DNA of 64,000 nucleotides from Caulobacter vibrioides (GTDB taxonomy: Bacteria > Pseudomonadota > Alphaproteobacteria > Caulobacterales > Caulobacteraceae), in the NCBI RefSeq assembly GCF_002310375.3, contig NZ_CP023315.3:1550001-1614000 (forward strand), in the 5' to 3' direction. Made by a program: the position numbers and the translations under genes. Positions 1-9,650 of this stretch are shown here, piece by piece (position 1 is the stretch's first letter; each line of letters opens with the position of its first letter). The notes beneath the pieces were generated by a model. The model was not told the DNA's origin. It saw nothing but the letters and a program-made list of their open reading frames with translations, and searched no databases.

Positions 1-1163
1 TCAGCGAACACCTTCGGCAGCAGGCCGTCGCGGGCCATGGTGTAGAAGATGCGGGTCTGGCCGTAGCACAGCACCAGCATGACCGAGGACAGGCCGGTGA
101 TGGCGCCGATCTTGATGGCGAAGCTGATCAGGTTCAGCTTGCCGCCCTCGGCCGCAGCGTACGGGACGTCGGCCCATTCCAGGCCCATGCGGTCGATGGC
201 GACAGCGATCGGGGCCGGGCTGGCCAGTTCACGGAAGGGCACCACGCCGGTCATCACGGCCGCGACGGCCATGTAGATCAGCGTACAGATCACCAGGGCG
301 CCCAGGATGCCGATCGGCACATCGCGCGAGGGGTTCTTGGCTTCGGCGGCGGCGGTCGAAACGGCTTCGAAGCCGACATAGGCGAAGAAGATGATGGCGG
401 CGCCGCGGAAGATGCCGCCGACGCCGAATTCGCCGGGCTGACCGGTCGGCTCGGGGATGAAGGGGTGCCAGTTGGCCGGATTGATGTACTGCGCGCCGAC
501 CGCAATGAACGTCACCAGCACGATCACCTTGATGACCACGATGGCGTTGTTGACGTTGGCGGACTCGCTGACGCCGACCACCAGCAGGGCCGAGACCATG
601 GCGATGCCGATGGCGGCCACCAGGTTCAGCGTGCCAGTCATGGCGAACATCGTGCCGCCGCCGGGCGCGGCCACGGCTTGGATCAGCGGCGTCGCCCACA
701 TCGGGGCGTCAGCGCCGGCGACCTGGATCATGGGGAAGTTGATCCCCAAGGCGTGCAGGGTGCTGACCACATAGCCCGACCAGCCGACCGCGACGGTCGA
801 GGCGGCCACGCCGTACTCGAGCACGAGCAGCCAGCCCATGATCCAGGCGAAAACCTCGCCCAGGGTGCCGTAGGCGTAGGTGTAGGCGGAGCCCGAAACC
901 GGCATGGTCGAGGCCAGTTCGGCGTAGCACAGGCCGGCCAGGGCGCAGGCGATGCCCGCGACGATGAACGACAGCATGATGGCGGGGCCGGCGTTGGCCG
1001 AGGCCACCTGACCCGTCAGCACGAAGATGCCGGCGCCGATGATGGCGCCGACGCCCAGGCTCATCAGATTGATGGGACCCAGCGTACGCTTAAGCTGGCT
1101 ATGCGCGGCCTCCTTCTGGATGCTCGCGATCGACTTTTTCAAAAATAGCCTGTTTCCGGCCAT
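1..1163 (-). CDS. APC-family amino-acid permease (3' part beyond window)
   Basis: About 387 N-terminal residues are visible; the C-terminus lies left of the window. After a short basic cytoplasmic head comes the first membrane helix with the family signature GVGAIIGAGIFVLTG, followed by repeated long hydrophobic segments and the conserved GFEAVSTAAAEAKNPSRDVP stretch typical of cationic amino-acid transporters. It should be an inner-membrane amino-acid/proton symporter or exchanger; the substrate cannot be told. The ATG at 1163 is chosen because it precedes the basic head directly. The upstream neighbour hrpB is divergent, with about 130 bases between them in which I see no other gene. Confidence 0.9.
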   Translation of the reverse strand, partial: MAGNRLFLKKSIASIQKEAAHSQLKRTLGPINLMSLGVGAIIGAGIFVLTGQVASANAGPAIMLSFIVAGIACALAGLCYAELASTMPVSGSAYTYAYGTLGEVFAWIMGWLLVLEYGVAASTVAVGWSGYVVSTLHALGINFPMIQVAGADAPMWATPLIQAVAAPGGGTMFAMTGTLNLVAAIGIAMVSALLVVGVSESANVNNAIVVIKVIVLVTFIAVGAQYINPANWHPFIPEPTGQPGEFGVGGIFRGAAIIFFAYVGFEAVSTAAAEAKNPSRDVPIGILGALVICTLIYMAVAAVMTGVVPFRELASPAPIAVAIDRMGLEWADVPYAAAEGGKLNLISFAIKIGAITGLSSVMLVLCYGQTRIFYTMARDGLLPKVFA

Positions 1164-1292
1164 GTGTGCGTTTCCCCAACGACCAGCGAACCCCCGCCGG
1201 TCAGGCATTGGGGGCGGACGTTAGTCAGAGAGGCGTCGTCGCGCAACGCCTTGCGGTGACGGATGCGATTTCAGGGGCTATGCCTCCACCCA

Positions 1293-3734
1293 ATGCTGCC
1301 GATCGAGAATGTCCTGCCCGCGCTGAAGGCGGCGCTGCTCGCAAACAACGCGACCGTACTGGTTGCGCCGCCTGGCGCGGGCAAGACCACGGCTGTTCCC
1401 TTGGCGCTCTTGGACGCGCCGTGGGTCGAGGGCCGCAAGATCATCGTTCTGGAGCCAAGGCGTCTGGCCGCCCGCGCCGCGGCCGCGCGCATGGCGTCCA
1501 ATCTGGGCGAAGCCGTTGGCGATACAGTCGGTTTCCGCGTCAGGCTGCAGTCGAAAGTCTCGGCCCGCACGCGGATCGAGGTCGTCACCGAGGGTGTGTT
1601 CACCCGCATGATTCTCGACGATCCCGGCCTGGACGGGATCGCCGCCGTGCTGTTCGACGAGTTCCACGAGCGCAGCCTCGACGCGGATCTGGGCTTGGCC
1701 TTCGCCCGCGATGTGCAGAGCGTGCTGCGCGAGGACCTACGCCTGCTGATCATGTCGGCGACGCTGGACGGCGCCCGGATTTCGTCCCTTCTGGATGACG
1801 CGCCCATCGTCGAGAGCCAGGGGCGGATGTTCCCGGTCGACACGCGCTATCTGGGGCGCGACGAGCGCCAGCGACTGGAAGAGCGGGTCGGGCGTGCGGT
1901 CGAGCGCGCTCTGGCCGAGGAGACCGGCTCGATTCTGGTGTTCCTGCCCGGCCAAGGCGAAATCCGGCGCGCGGAAAGCTGGCTGAACGAGCGCCTGCGC
2001 CGTTCCGACGTCGATATCGCGCCGCTGTATGGCGCGCTGGAGCCGGCGGCGCAGGATCGCGCGATCTCTCCGGCCCCGGCGGGGCGGCGCAAGGTCGTGC
2101 TGGCCACCTCGATCGCCGAGACCAGCCTGACCATCGAGGGCGTACGGGTGGTGATCGACGCAGGCCAGGCGCGCGTGCCGCGCTTTGATCCGGCCTCGGG
2201 CATCACCCGCCTGGAGACCGTGCGCGTCAGCCGCGCCGCCGCCGACCAGCGCCGAGGTCGCGCCGGCCGGACCGAGCCCGGTGTCTGTTACCGCCTGTGG
2301 GACGAGCCCGAGACGCGGTCGCTGCCCGCCTTCGCCCGGCCCGAGATCCTGGAGGCGGACCTGTCGCGCCTGGCGCTGGACCTCGCGCGCTGGGGGACGA
2401 AAGACCCCGGCGACCTGACCTTCCTCGACCCGCCGCCCGCCGCCGCCTTCGCCGAGGCCCGGACGCTGCTGATACGCGTGCAGGCCCTCGACGCACAGGG
2501 CGACCTGACCGCTCACGGCAAGGCGCTGGCCGACCTGCCGCTGCCGCCGCGTCTGGCCCACATGGTGGCGCGTGGCGCAGCCTCAGGCCAGGCGCGCGAG
2601 GCGGCCGAGATCGCCGCCGTGCTGACCGAGCAAGGGCTGGGCGGCCGCGATGTCGACCTGCGGCGGCGGCTGGAGGGCCTGCACCGCGACCGCTCGCCGC
2701 GTGGCCGCGACGCCATAGCCTTGGTCGAGCGCTGGTCGCGCGCGGCGGGGCGAGCTTCAGGCGCCAAGACCCTGGAGATGGGCCTGCTACTGGCCGAGGC
2801 CTATCCCGAACGCGTCGCCAAGGCGCGGGGCAAGCCGGGCGAGTTCCAGCTGGCCGGCGGTCGCGGCGTCTATCTGGAGCCCACCGATCCCTTGGCCCGC
2901 GAGCCCTGGCTGGCCGTCGGCGAACTGGGCGGCGGCGACAGCCGGGACCGCATCCTGCTGGCCGCCGCCGTCGACGAGGCGCAGCTGCGCGAGACCTTCG
3001 CCGATCGTCTGGTCGCCGAGGATCGCCTGGAGACCACCGGCGGCAAGGTGCGCGCCAAGCGCCTGCTGCGCCTGGGCAAGCTCGTTCTGGAAGAGCGGCT
3101 GATCGAAAACCCCGATCCGGCCATGATCGCCGGCGCGCTGATGGACAAGGTCCGGGCGGAAGGGCTGTCAGCTCTGCGCCTGGGCGAGCGGGGCAGGGCG
3201 CTGCTGGACCGCGTGGCCTTCCTGCGCGACGTTGATGGCGAGGCTTGGCCGGACCTGTCAGAGCCCGCCCTGATCGACCGCCTCGACGAATGGCTGGAGC
3301 CGCTGCTGGCCGGGCGCTCGTCGCTGGTGAGCCTGGATGAGGGGGCGCTGCACGATGCGCTGAAGACCTTGGTGCCTTGGGACCTGCAGCGGAGGATGGA
3401 CACGCTCTTGCCCGCCCGCTTCGAGGCCCCGACCGGCAACAGCTTCGCCATCGACTACGCCGCTGAGGGCGGGCCCCGCGTCGAGGTGCGGGTGGGCGAG
3501 CTCTATGGCCTCTCCGAACACCCCAGCGTCGCCGGCGGCAAGGTCCCGCTGACGCTCTCTCTGCTCTCGCCCGCCCACCGCCCGATCCAGATCACCAAGG
3601 ATCTGCCGGGCTTCTGGAAGGGCTCCTGGCGCGAGGTGAAGGTCGAGATGAAGGGCCGCTATCCCCGTCATGTGTGGCCGGATGATCCAGCCAGCGCCGC
3701 GCCGGTAACGCGGGCGAAGCCGCGAGGGACTTAA
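1293..3734 (+). CDS. hrpB: ATP-dependent helicase HrpB
   Basis: A DExH-box helicase of about 813 residues, the usual HrpB size. Visible motifs: Walker A APPGAGKTT (Lys about residue 31), DExH as FDEFHERSLDADLG, motif III MSATLDG, and motif VI DQRRGRAGRTEPG; the C-terminal half is the HrpB-specific region ending with RYPRHVWPDDP. The cellular role of HrpB in most bacteria is poorly defined. I prefer the ATG at 1293 (MLPIENVLPAL) because family members begin just before this segment; an in-frame ATG at 1263 adds ten residues. Neither start has a strong Shine-Dalgarno sequence. It is convergent with the RNA methyltransferase gene, with a palindromic repeat between them. Confidence 0.93.
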   Translation: MLPIENVLPALKAALLANNATVLVAPPGAGKTTAVPLALLDAPWVEGRKIIVLEPRRLAARAAAARMASNLGEAVGDTVGFRVRLQSKVSARTRIEVVTEGVFTRMILDDPGLDGIAAVLFDEFHERSLDADLGLAFARDVQSVLREDLRLLIMSATLDGARISSLLDDAPIVESQGRMFPVDTRYLGRDERQRLEERVGRAVERALAEETGSILVFLPGQGEIRRAESWLNERLRRSDVDIAPLYGALEPAAQDRAISPAPAGRRKVVLATSIAETSLTIEGVRVVIDAGQARVPRFDPASGITRLETVRVSRAAADQRRGRAGRTEPGVCYRLWDEPETRSLPAFARPEILEADLSRLALDLARWGTKDPGDLTFLDPPPAAAFAEARTLLIRVQALDAQGDLTAHGKALADLPLPPRLAHMVARGAASGQAREAAEIAAVLTEQGLGGRDVDLRRRLEGLHRDRSPRGRDAIALVERWSRAAGRASGAKTLEMGLLLAEAYPERVAKARGKPGEFQLAGGRGVYLEPTDPLAREPWLAVGELGGGDSRDRILLAAAVDEAQLRETFADRLVAEDRLETTGGKVRAKRLLRLGKLVLEERLIENPDPAMIAGALMDKVRAEGLSALRLGERGRALLDRVAFLRDVDGEAWPDLSEPALIDRLDEWLEPLLAGRSSLVSLDEGALHDALKTLVPWDLQRRMDTLLPARFEAPTGNSFAIDYAAEGGPRVEVRVGELYGLSEHPSVAGGKVPLTLSLLSPAHRPIQITKDLPGFWKGSWREVKVEMKGRYPRHVWPDDPASAAPVTRAKPRGT

Positions 3735-3736
3735 GA

Positions 3737-3855
3737 AATCCTCCCCCTGACGGGGGAGGTGGCGCGAAGCGCCGGAGGGGGAAGGGTTGGAGCGCTTGCC
3801 TCTTCCCCCTCCGTCGTCGCTACGCGCCGACACCTCCCCCGCTAGGGGGAGGATT
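3737..3855. repeat. GC-rich intergenic inverted-repeat element, copy A
   Basis: About 120 bases built from two outer hairpins (CCTCCCCCTGACGGGGGAGG type at each end) and inner complementary tracts (GGAGGGGGAAG against CTTCCCCCTCC). It fills the gap between two convergent genes and could fold as a bidirectional terminator. Close copies occur at 30923-31045 and 55692-55813. It resembles the long intergenic repeats described in Caulobacter, but I find no GANTC inside it, so I do not assign it to a named class. Confidence 0.85.
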
Positions 3856-3857
3856 GA

Positions 3858-4658
3858 TCAGCCCGTCACCGTATAGATCATGATCCCCGTCGCCACCGAC
3901 AGGTTCAGGCTGTCGGCCCGGCCGCGCATCGGGATCTTCACGTTGACATCGCACGCCGCCGCCAGTTCCGGCGGCAGGCCCTGTTGCTCGTTGCCCATCA
4001 GGATCAGCGACGGCTTCACATAGTCGGCGGACTTGTGGTCGACGGTGGCGGTCAGGAGGGTGCCCACCACGCTGCCGGGCCAGGTTTCGCGCCAGGCCAG
4101 GAACTCGGGGATCGTGGCCTTGGCGATCTTCACGGCGAAGATCGAGCCCATGGTCGCGCGGACGCCCTCGACCGAATAGGGATCGACGCAGTCGCCGACC
4201 AGGATCACCCCGCCGCAGCCCGCTGCGTCGGCGGTGCGGATGACGGTGCCGAGGTTGCCGGGATCGCGGACGGCCTGCATGGCCACCCAGCACGGCGCGC
4301 TTTCCGGGACGATGGCTGAGAGCGGCGTGAACACCTGCTTGAACACCGCGACCACGGCCTGCGGGTTGTCGCGACGCGAGACCTTTTCGAGGATTTCGCG
4401 ATTGACCTCAATGACTTCGCCGCCGGCCTTCACGCAGGCGGCGACGGCCTTCTTGAGCATCGGGTGATCGGCCGCGTCGGGGCCGTACATGACAATCTTG
4501 GGCGCGTGGCCGCAGTCGATCGCCTCGATGACGATCTTCAGGCCCTCGGCCAGGAACAGGCCGCTGTCCTCGCGTTCCTTGCGCATGTGCAGGGCGCGGA
4601 CGGCCTTCACCGTACTATTGGTCAGGGAGGTGACGGTCTTGGTGTTCATGGCGCTCAA
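3858..4658 (-). CDS. TrmH/SpoU-family RNA 2'-O-methyltransferase
   Basis: A 266-residue SpoU methyltransferase using S-adenosylmethionine. The three family motifs are present: motif 1 RDPGNLGTVIRTADAAG, motif 2 LMGNEQQGLP, and motif 3 IPMRGRADSLNLSVATGIM, which build the C-terminal trefoil knot. The N-terminal 100 residues form the RNA-binding substrate domain (LFLAEGLKIVIEA). The target could be rRNA or tRNA; the sequence does not decide. The start overlaps the stop of the upstream methyltransferase by four bases (ATGA), so the two are probably translationally coupled. An in-frame ATG lies three codons further in. Confidence 0.92.
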   Translation of the reverse strand: MSAMNTKTVTSLTNSTVKAVRALHMRKEREDSGLFLAEGLKIVIEAIDCGHAPKIVMYGPDAADHPMLKKAVAACVKAGGEVIEVNREILEKVSRRDNPQAVVAVFKQVFTPLSAIVPESAPCWVAMQAVRDPGNLGTVIRTADAAGCGGVILVGDCVDPYSVEGVRATMGSIFAVKIAKATIPEFLAWRETWPGSVVGTLLTATVDHKSADYVKPSLILMGNEQQGLPPELAAACDVNVKIPMRGRADSLNLSVATGIMIYTVTG

Positions 4659-5566
4659 CCCTCCGACGACCAGCGGGCGAAGAAGGACAGGCCGATCTGG
4701 CGGTCGCCCTTTTCCTCGACGAGGGACAGCTCGCCCCAGTCGATGACGCCGCCGCGCCCTTGCAGTTCCTGCGCCAAGAGGCCCGACATCGCCGCGCCCG
4801 ACACCCGGGCGGCATAGGCGTTCATCAGCAGGAACGAGGCGTCTTGGCTGAGCAGGGCCGCGCAGTCCTTGGTCAGGGCCGCCAGGTCCTCGAACAGGCG
4901 CCAGACCTCGCCGTCGGCCCCGCGGCCGAACTTGGGCGGGTCCAGGATGATGCCGTCATAGGTGTTGCCGCGCCGTACTTCGCGGGCCACGAACTTGCGG
5001 GCGTCCTCGACGATCCAGCGGATCGGCTTGTCGGCCAGGCCGGCGAAGGCGGCGTTTTCACGCGCGAAGCCGACCGACTTCTTGGAGGCGTCCACGTGGG
5101 TGACAGCCGCGCCGGCGGCGGCGCAGACCAGCGAGGCCACGCCCGTATAGCCGAACAAGTTCAGCACCTTGGGCTGCGGACCTGAGCCCGCGCACAGCGC
5201 CCGCACGCGCTCGTCCTGCCAGGCCCAGTTGGCGGCCTGTTCGGGGAAGAAGGCCAGGTGCCGGAAGGGCGTAAACTGGCCGTGGAACTTCGCCTGGCCC
5301 CAGGCCAGGTCGAACTTCTCGATCGGCTTGCCCTTGAAGCGCCAGCGGCCGGCCTCGTCCTCGTCGGTGGGATCGAAGACGGCGTCGGCGTTGTCCCACA
5401 CCGTCTGGTCCAGGCGCGGCGCCCAGAAGCACTGCGGCTCGGGGCGCACGACGGTGTAGCGACCATAGCGCTCCAGCTTCTTGCCGTGGCCGCTGTCCAG
5501 CAGGGCGTAGTCGGCCCAGCCGGTGGTGCGCATAACGATGGGGGCGGGAGCGATCTTCGGTGCCAT
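4655..5566 (-). CDS. class I SAM-dependent rRNA methyltransferase (RlmI-like)
   Basis: A protein of 303 residues. The SAM-binding motif I is VLNLFGYTGVASL and the catalytic-type motif IV is ILDPPKFGRG, the combination seen in RlmI/RlmK-type base methyltransferases acting on 23S rRNA. The open frame runs much further upstream, but the added sequence is antisense to the glycosyltransferase; the ATG at 5566 (MAPKIAPAPIVMR) is the sensible start, 17 bases after the glycosyltransferase stop. The downstream gene overlaps it by four bases, giving a two-methyltransferase unit. The exact target nucleotide is unknown. Confidence 0.9.
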   Translation of the reverse strand: MAPKIAPAPIVMRTTGWADYALLDSGHGKKLERYGRYTVVRPEPQCFWAPRLDQTVWDNADAVFDPTDEDEAGRWRFKGKPIEKFDLAWGQAKFHGQFTPFRHLAFFPEQAANWAWQDERVRALCAGSGPQPKVLNLFGYTGVASLVCAAAGAAVTHVDASKKSVGFARENAAFAGLADKPIRWIVEDARKFVAREVRRGNTYDGIILDPPKFGRGADGEVWRLFEDLAALTKDCAALLSQDASFLLMNAYAARVSGAAMSGLLAQELQGRGGVIDWGELSLVEEKGDRQIGLSFFARWSSEG

Positions 5567-5583
5567 CGCCCGCCAATACCGCC

Positions 5584-7020
5584 TTAGGTGTGCGAAGGTC
5601 CAGAGCGCGGTACGTGCAGGGTCTTGTCCCAGTGGTGCGGGGCGACGATGAACTGGTGCAGCGCCTTGACCGCCGCAAGGCTCTGGCACAGCCAGTAGGC
5701 GGGCATGCCCAGCAGGTGCAGCCACTTGGGCCGCCCGCCCGCGCGCAGCACGCCGCGGGCGCCGGCGATCGCGGCCGCGCTCCATCCCAGCATGTAGAGC
5801 GTCAGATCGTGGGGCGGGATGTGAAAGGCCGCGTCGGGCAGAAAGTCGATGAGCGCCCAGGCGACGGCCACGGCCATGACGGGTCCATGCAGATGCGAGG
5901 CGGCGACCGACTGGGCCAGGGTCAGGACCAGCGCGACGGCGTTGCGCGGTTGCGTCGGGAGCGGACCGCGTGCGTGCACCGCCAGGGTCTGCATATGACC
6001 CTTGATCCAGCGCGCCCGCTGCGGGAACCACTGCTCTGGCGTCGTCGGCGCGGTCTCCCAGGTGGGACGCTGGATCACGTCGAGACGGTAGCCCGCCGCC
6101 GCCAGCCGGAAGCCGATGTCTGCATCCTCGGTCACATTGTAGGGGTCCCACGCGCCAATCTCGCGCAAGGGGGCGGCCTTGAAGTGGTTGCTGGTTCCGC
6201 CGAGTGGAAAGGCCAGTCCCCAGCGCGCCAGGGCCGGCAGCAGCACCTCGAAATGGGCGGCGTACTCAAGCCGGAACTGCGACGGCAGGAAGAGCGAGAA
6301 GCCAGGGTCCTCGATCCGCAGCGGCGCTTGAAGGCAGGCCAGGCGGGCGTCGGCGGCGGCGAACCGGGCGGCCGCCTCGCGAAGTTGCTGCGGGTCGGGC
6401 ATGTCCTCGGCGTCGTAGATCACCACCAGGTCGCCCCGCGCCCGTTCGAGGGCGTAGTTGCAGGCGCGCGGCTTGGTTCGGGGCGTTCCCGGCGGCGCCA
6501 CCAGCACCTGGATGAAGCTGGGCAAGTCCAGCGCCCGGGCGGCGGCGCGCGTGCTCTCGTCGTCGGCCTCCAGCACGATCAGCGCCTGCAGGCGGTCGCG
6601 CGGGTAGTCGATGGCGGCCAGGCTTTCGACCAGCTCCGGCAGCACCTCCGCCTCGCGATAGAGCGGGGTGATGATCGTATAGCTCGGAAGGTCGGCGTCG
6701 GGCGGCGGCGGCGCCCTGCGCGGGGGCAGGGGCGTCATCGCCGCCGCGAACCGGGTCAGGGCGCCCAGCAGGAAGACCACAAAGAAGAGGTGGTGCGCCG
6801 CTGTGAAGGCCGCCATCGGCGCGAGGGCAACGCCCAGCGCGGCGAGAAGCCCGGCGATGACGACCCCCAGGACCTGCGTCCGGGACAGGGGACGATGAGC
6901 GCCGTCGCGTTCGGGCGTGCTGGCGACAAAGGTGTCCCCGAGCGCCTTGATGTCGTCTGCGGACACAGGTCCGCTCGCCGGCGCGAGCGCCGGTTCCAGC
7001 CGTCTGTCTTCGCGCGCCAT
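5584..7020 (-). CDS. membrane-bound family 2 glycosyltransferase
   Basis: A protein of 478 residues. Two N-terminal hydrophobic helices precede a GT-A domain: PSYTIITPLYREAEVLPELV opens the nucleotide-sugar fold, DAEDMPD is the DxD site, TEDADIG carries the catalytic acidic residue, and QRARW is the QxxRW motif of processive and related beta-glycosyltransferases. Three or four more helices follow. It probably moves a sugar from UDP- or GDP-sugar onto an envelope glycan or lipid at the inner membrane. I take the ATG at 7020 (MAREDRRLEP) rather than an upstream one at 7074. It heads the run of genes toward the RNA methyltransferases and is divergent from the TetR gene. Confidence 0.9.
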   Translation of the reverse strand: MAREDRRLEPALAPASGPVSADDIKALGDTFVASTPERDGAHRPLSRTQVLGVVIAGLLAALGVALAPMAAFTAAHHLFFVVFLLGALTRFAAAMTPLPPRRAPPPPDADLPSYTIITPLYREAEVLPELVESLAAIDYPRDRLQALIVLEADDESTRAAARALDLPSFIQVLVAPPGTPRTKPRACNYALERARGDLVVIYDAEDMPDPQQLREAAARFAAADARLACLQAPLRIEDPGFSLFLPSQFRLEYAAHFEVLLPALARWGLAFPLGGTSNHFKAAPLREIGAWDPYNVTEDADIGFRLAAAGYRLDVIQRPTWETAPTTPEQWFPQRARWIKGHMQTLAVHARGPLPTQPRNAVALVLTLAQSVAASHLHGPVMAVAVAWALIDFLPDAAFHIPPHDLTLYMLGWSAAAIAGARGVLRAGGRPKWLHLLGMPAYWLCQSLAAVKALHQFIVAPHHWDKTLHVPRSGPSHT

Positions 7021-7220
7021 GGATGCCCCTGGATACGCTGATCGCCCCGACGGGAGCAGATAACGGAATCTCAACCCAAGCGTGTTAAATGAAAAAATAC
7101 GCGTTTTCGGGTTTTGTTCCGGACTGGGCGGTGCGCGACACGCCCTTACAGACGGGTTGCGACGGCTGAGTGATTCCCGTTTAGTGTTCTGTCGGGGGAT
7201 ACTGAGGGGAAGCTAGGTCC

Positions 7221-7856
7221 GTGACCGTCGTTCTGAAAAAGCCGCACAAGTCCGCTCGAAAGCCGAAAGGCGACGGGCACTTGCGCCGGGGCGAGATCCT
7301 GGCGGCGGCCGAGAAGATCTTCATCGCCGAGGGCTATTCCGGCGCCACGATCCGCAAGATCGCCGACGCCGTGGGGGTGTCGTCGACCGCGCTCTACATG
7401 CACTTTCGCGACAAGGATCAGATCCTTCTGGAGATCAGCAACGACGCGATCGAGCGTCTGCTTGACCTCAACATCCAGATCGCCAGCCAGCCGATCGATC
7501 CGGTCTCGCGCGTGCGCCTGATGCTGGAAGCGTACATGCGCTTCGCGCTCGACAATCCCAACACCTACCAACTGGTGTTCTGCAGCACCGGCGATCACGT
7601 CACATCCGACAAGATCGGTGAGACCATGGCGCTGGGCGATCGCTGCTTCGAGAAGTTCAGCGAGCCGGTCCACGACATCGCGGCGCAGGGGCGCTTGCGG
7701 TCGGGATCGGCGGTCCAGGCGGCCGAGGTGCTGTGGAGCGGCTGCCACGGCTTGGTTTCGCTCCTGATCACCAAGCCTTCGCGCGGCTGGTCCGAACCGG
7801 AGCAACTGATGACGGTGATGCTCGACGGGCTGCTGCACGGTCTGGTCACGGACTAG
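7221..7856 (+). CDS. TetR/AcrR-family transcriptional regulator
   Basis: A protein of 211 residues with a GTG start behind GAGGGGAAG. Residues about 17-65 are the TetR helix-turn-helix (RGEILAAAEKIFIAEGYSGA ... ALYMHFRDKDQIL), preceded by a basic tail (KKPHKSARKPKG). The C-terminal ligand domain is of the kind with a TetR_C dimer interface. The gene ends four bases before the ABC importer genes on the same strand, so it is probably the first gene of that operon and may control it in response to the imported ligand; that link is inference. Confidence 0.92.
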   Translation: MTVVLKKPHKSARKPKGDGHLRRGEILAAAEKIFIAEGYSGATIRKIADAVGVSSTALYMHFRDKDQILLEISNDAIERLLDLNIQIASQPIDPVSRVRLMLEAYMRFALDNPNTYQLVFCSTGDHVTSDKIGETMALGDRCFEKFSEPVHDIAAQGRLRSGSAVQAAEVLWSGCHGLVSLLITKPSRGWSEPEQLMTVMLDGLLHGLVTD

Positions 7857-7860
7857 GGTC

Positions 7861-8667
7861 GTGAACGCCGCCAAGGCCTTTCGCGCCCTTGCGGCGGCGA
7901 TGGCGCTCGCCCCGGCCGGGGCGTGGGCCGCGCCGCGCGTGATGTCGCTCGACTCGTGCGCCGACCAGTACGTCCTGGCCCTGGCGCCGCGCGAGGCGAT
8001 CGTGGGCCTTTCGCACCGGGCGGTCGCCGCCGACAGCTACATGCGCGACAAGGCCGCCGGCCTGCCGCTGCGCCGGGCCACCTTCGAGAGCCTGGTCTCG
8101 GCGCGACCGCAGCTGGTGGTGCGGTTGTGGGGCGGGGACGCGCGGCTCACTCAGGCGCTGGCCGCCAAGGGCGTGCCGACCGTCACCCTGGATGACGCGG
8201 CCGACTTTGACGGGGTTCGAGTCAATGTCCGCAAGGTCGCCGCCGCGCTGGATCGTCGGCCGCAAGGCGAGGCGCTGATCGCGACCATGGACGCCCGCCT
8301 CAGGGACGCCGCCGGGGCGGGGAGGCGGCGCGAGGCGCTCTATCTGACGCCCGGCGGCTATACGGCCGGCGCCAACACCCTGATCGATGCGATCTTACGG
8401 GCGGCGGGCTATGCCAACACGACCAAGGCGCCGTACTTCGCGCCGGTGTCTCTGGAGCAGATGGTCATGACGCCTCCGGCCGCCGTGGTGCTGGGCATGT
8501 TTGATCGCGCCCTGGCCGGGGCGGACCGCTGGGGCCCGGGGCGCCACGCGGCTCTGCGCCGGGCGGTGGAGTCGCGCGCCGTCGCCTCGCTGCCGGCCGC
8601 CATGGTTGGATGCCCCGGCTGGTTCGCCGCCGATGGCGCGGTCGTGCTGGCGAAGGCGGCGCGATGA
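7861..8667 (+). CDS. BtuF-like periplasmic substrate-binding protein
   Basis: A protein of 268 residues, GTG start, with a cleavable signal peptide (FRALAAAMALAPAGAWAA). The mature part begins PRVMSLDSCADQYVLALAP, the typical opening of class III binding proteins for vitamin B12 or ferric siderophores, and the length fits BtuF. It should deliver ligand to the permease encoded immediately downstream (four-base overlap). No TonB receptor gene is seen beside it and I recognise no cobalamin riboswitch upstream, so cobalamin, cobinamide, haem or siderophore are all possible. Confidence 0.85.
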   Translation: MNAAKAFRALAAAMALAPAGAWAAPRVMSLDSCADQYVLALAPREAIVGLSHRAVAADSYMRDKAAGLPLRRATFESLVSARPQLVVRLWGGDARLTQALAAKGVPTVTLDDAADFDGVRVNVRKVAAALDRRPQGEALIATMDARLRDAAGAGRRREALYLTPGGYTAGANTLIDAILRAAGYANTTKAPYFAPVSLEQMVMTPPAAVVLGMFDRALAGADRWGPGRHAALRRAVESRAVASLPAAMVGCPGWFAADGAVVLAKAAR

Positions 8668-9650
8668 GCCTGTCGCGTCTGTGTCTGCTCATGGCCCTGG
8701 TGCTGGCGCTCGCGGCCGCCGTGGCCGTCACGCTGGGCGAGACGGCCTTTTCCCTTCAGCAGTACGGCCAAGCGTTGTTTCATCCCGGCTCTCCACCGGC
8801 CGAGGTGCTCTGGACGATCCGCGCGCCACGCGTGGCGGTTGCGGCGCTGGTGGGCGCAGCGCTGGGCATGGCGGGGGCGACCATGCAGGGATTGCTGCGC
8901 AACCCGCTGGCGGATCCTGGCGTGCTGGGCGTGTCGGCCGTCTCGGGCCTGGGCGCGGCTTTCGCGATCTCGGCGGGCCTGGCGGTTTTGCCTGGAGCCA
9001 TCGAGCTGTCGGCCCTAGCCGGCGCGCTCGTCGCCGGCGCGCTGGTCGTCATCGTCGCCGCGCGCTTTCGTGAGCCCGAGGCGCTGATCCTGTTCGGCGT
9101 AGCGTTGTCGGCCTTTGGCGGCGCGCTGACGGCCCTGGTGTTCAACCTCTCGCGCTCGCCGGTCGCGACGGCCGAGATGCTGGCCTGGTTGATGGGCTCG
9201 GTCGAGAACCGCGACCTAATGGACGCTTTGAGGGCGCTGGTCCCCATGGCGCTGGGCGCGGCGCTGTGTCTGCGCGCCGGCGCGGGGCTGCGGATGCTGA
9301 CCTTGGGCGAGGAGGCCGCGCGGATGTCGGCCCTGCCGATGGCGCGGCTGCGGGTCTATGCGGTGGCCGGATCGGCGCTGTTGACCGGCGCGGCGGTGGC
9401 CGCCTCGGGCGTGATCGGCTTTGTGGGTCTGGCCGCGCCGCATCTGGTGCGGGCGCTGGTCAGGGACGACCCCAAGCGCATCCTTTGGCCCGCGGCGTTG
9501 GCGGGCGCGCTTCTGGTGGTGCTGGCCGACCTCGCCGCGCGCATGATCCCGACCGAGCAGGAGCTGAAACTGGGCGTCGTCACCGCGCTGTTCGGGGCCC
9601 CCGCCTTCGCTCTGCTGGCCTGGCGCGCCGCGCGGAGCTGGCGGTCATGA
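8664..9650 (+). CDS. FecCD/BtuC-family ABC transporter permease
   Basis: A protein of 328 residues with about ten hydrophobic segments. Family hallmarks: IRAPRVAVAALVGAALGMAG, MQGLLRNPLADPGVLGVSAVSGLGA, and the C-terminal GFVGLAAPHLVRALVRDDPK coupling region. It forms the inner-membrane channel of the importer. Its ATG overlaps the stop of the binding-protein gene by four bases and its stop overlaps the ATPase start by four, so all three are translationally coupled. Confidence 0.94.
   Translation: MSLSRLCLLMALVLALAAAVAVTLGETAFSLQQYGQALFHPGSPPAEVLWTIRAPRVAVAALVGAALGMAGATMQGLLRNPLADPGVLGVSAVSGLGAAFAISAGLAVLPGAIELSALAGALVAGALVVIVAARFREPEALILFGVALSAFGGALTALVFNLSRSPVATAEMLAWLMGSVENRDLMDALRALVPMALGAALCLRAGAGLRMLTLGEEAARMSALPMARLRVYAVAGSALLTGAAVAASGVIGFVGLAAPHLVRALVRDDPKRILWPAALAGALLVVLADLAARMIPTEQELKLGVVTALFGAPAFALLAWRAARSWRS

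Noticed and set aside
5560-7041. 493-codon plus-strand frame opposite the glycosyltransferase
   Set aside because: Arg/Gly/Gln-rich with no family motifs; a GC-rich antisense shadow of a gene with clear GT2 motifs.
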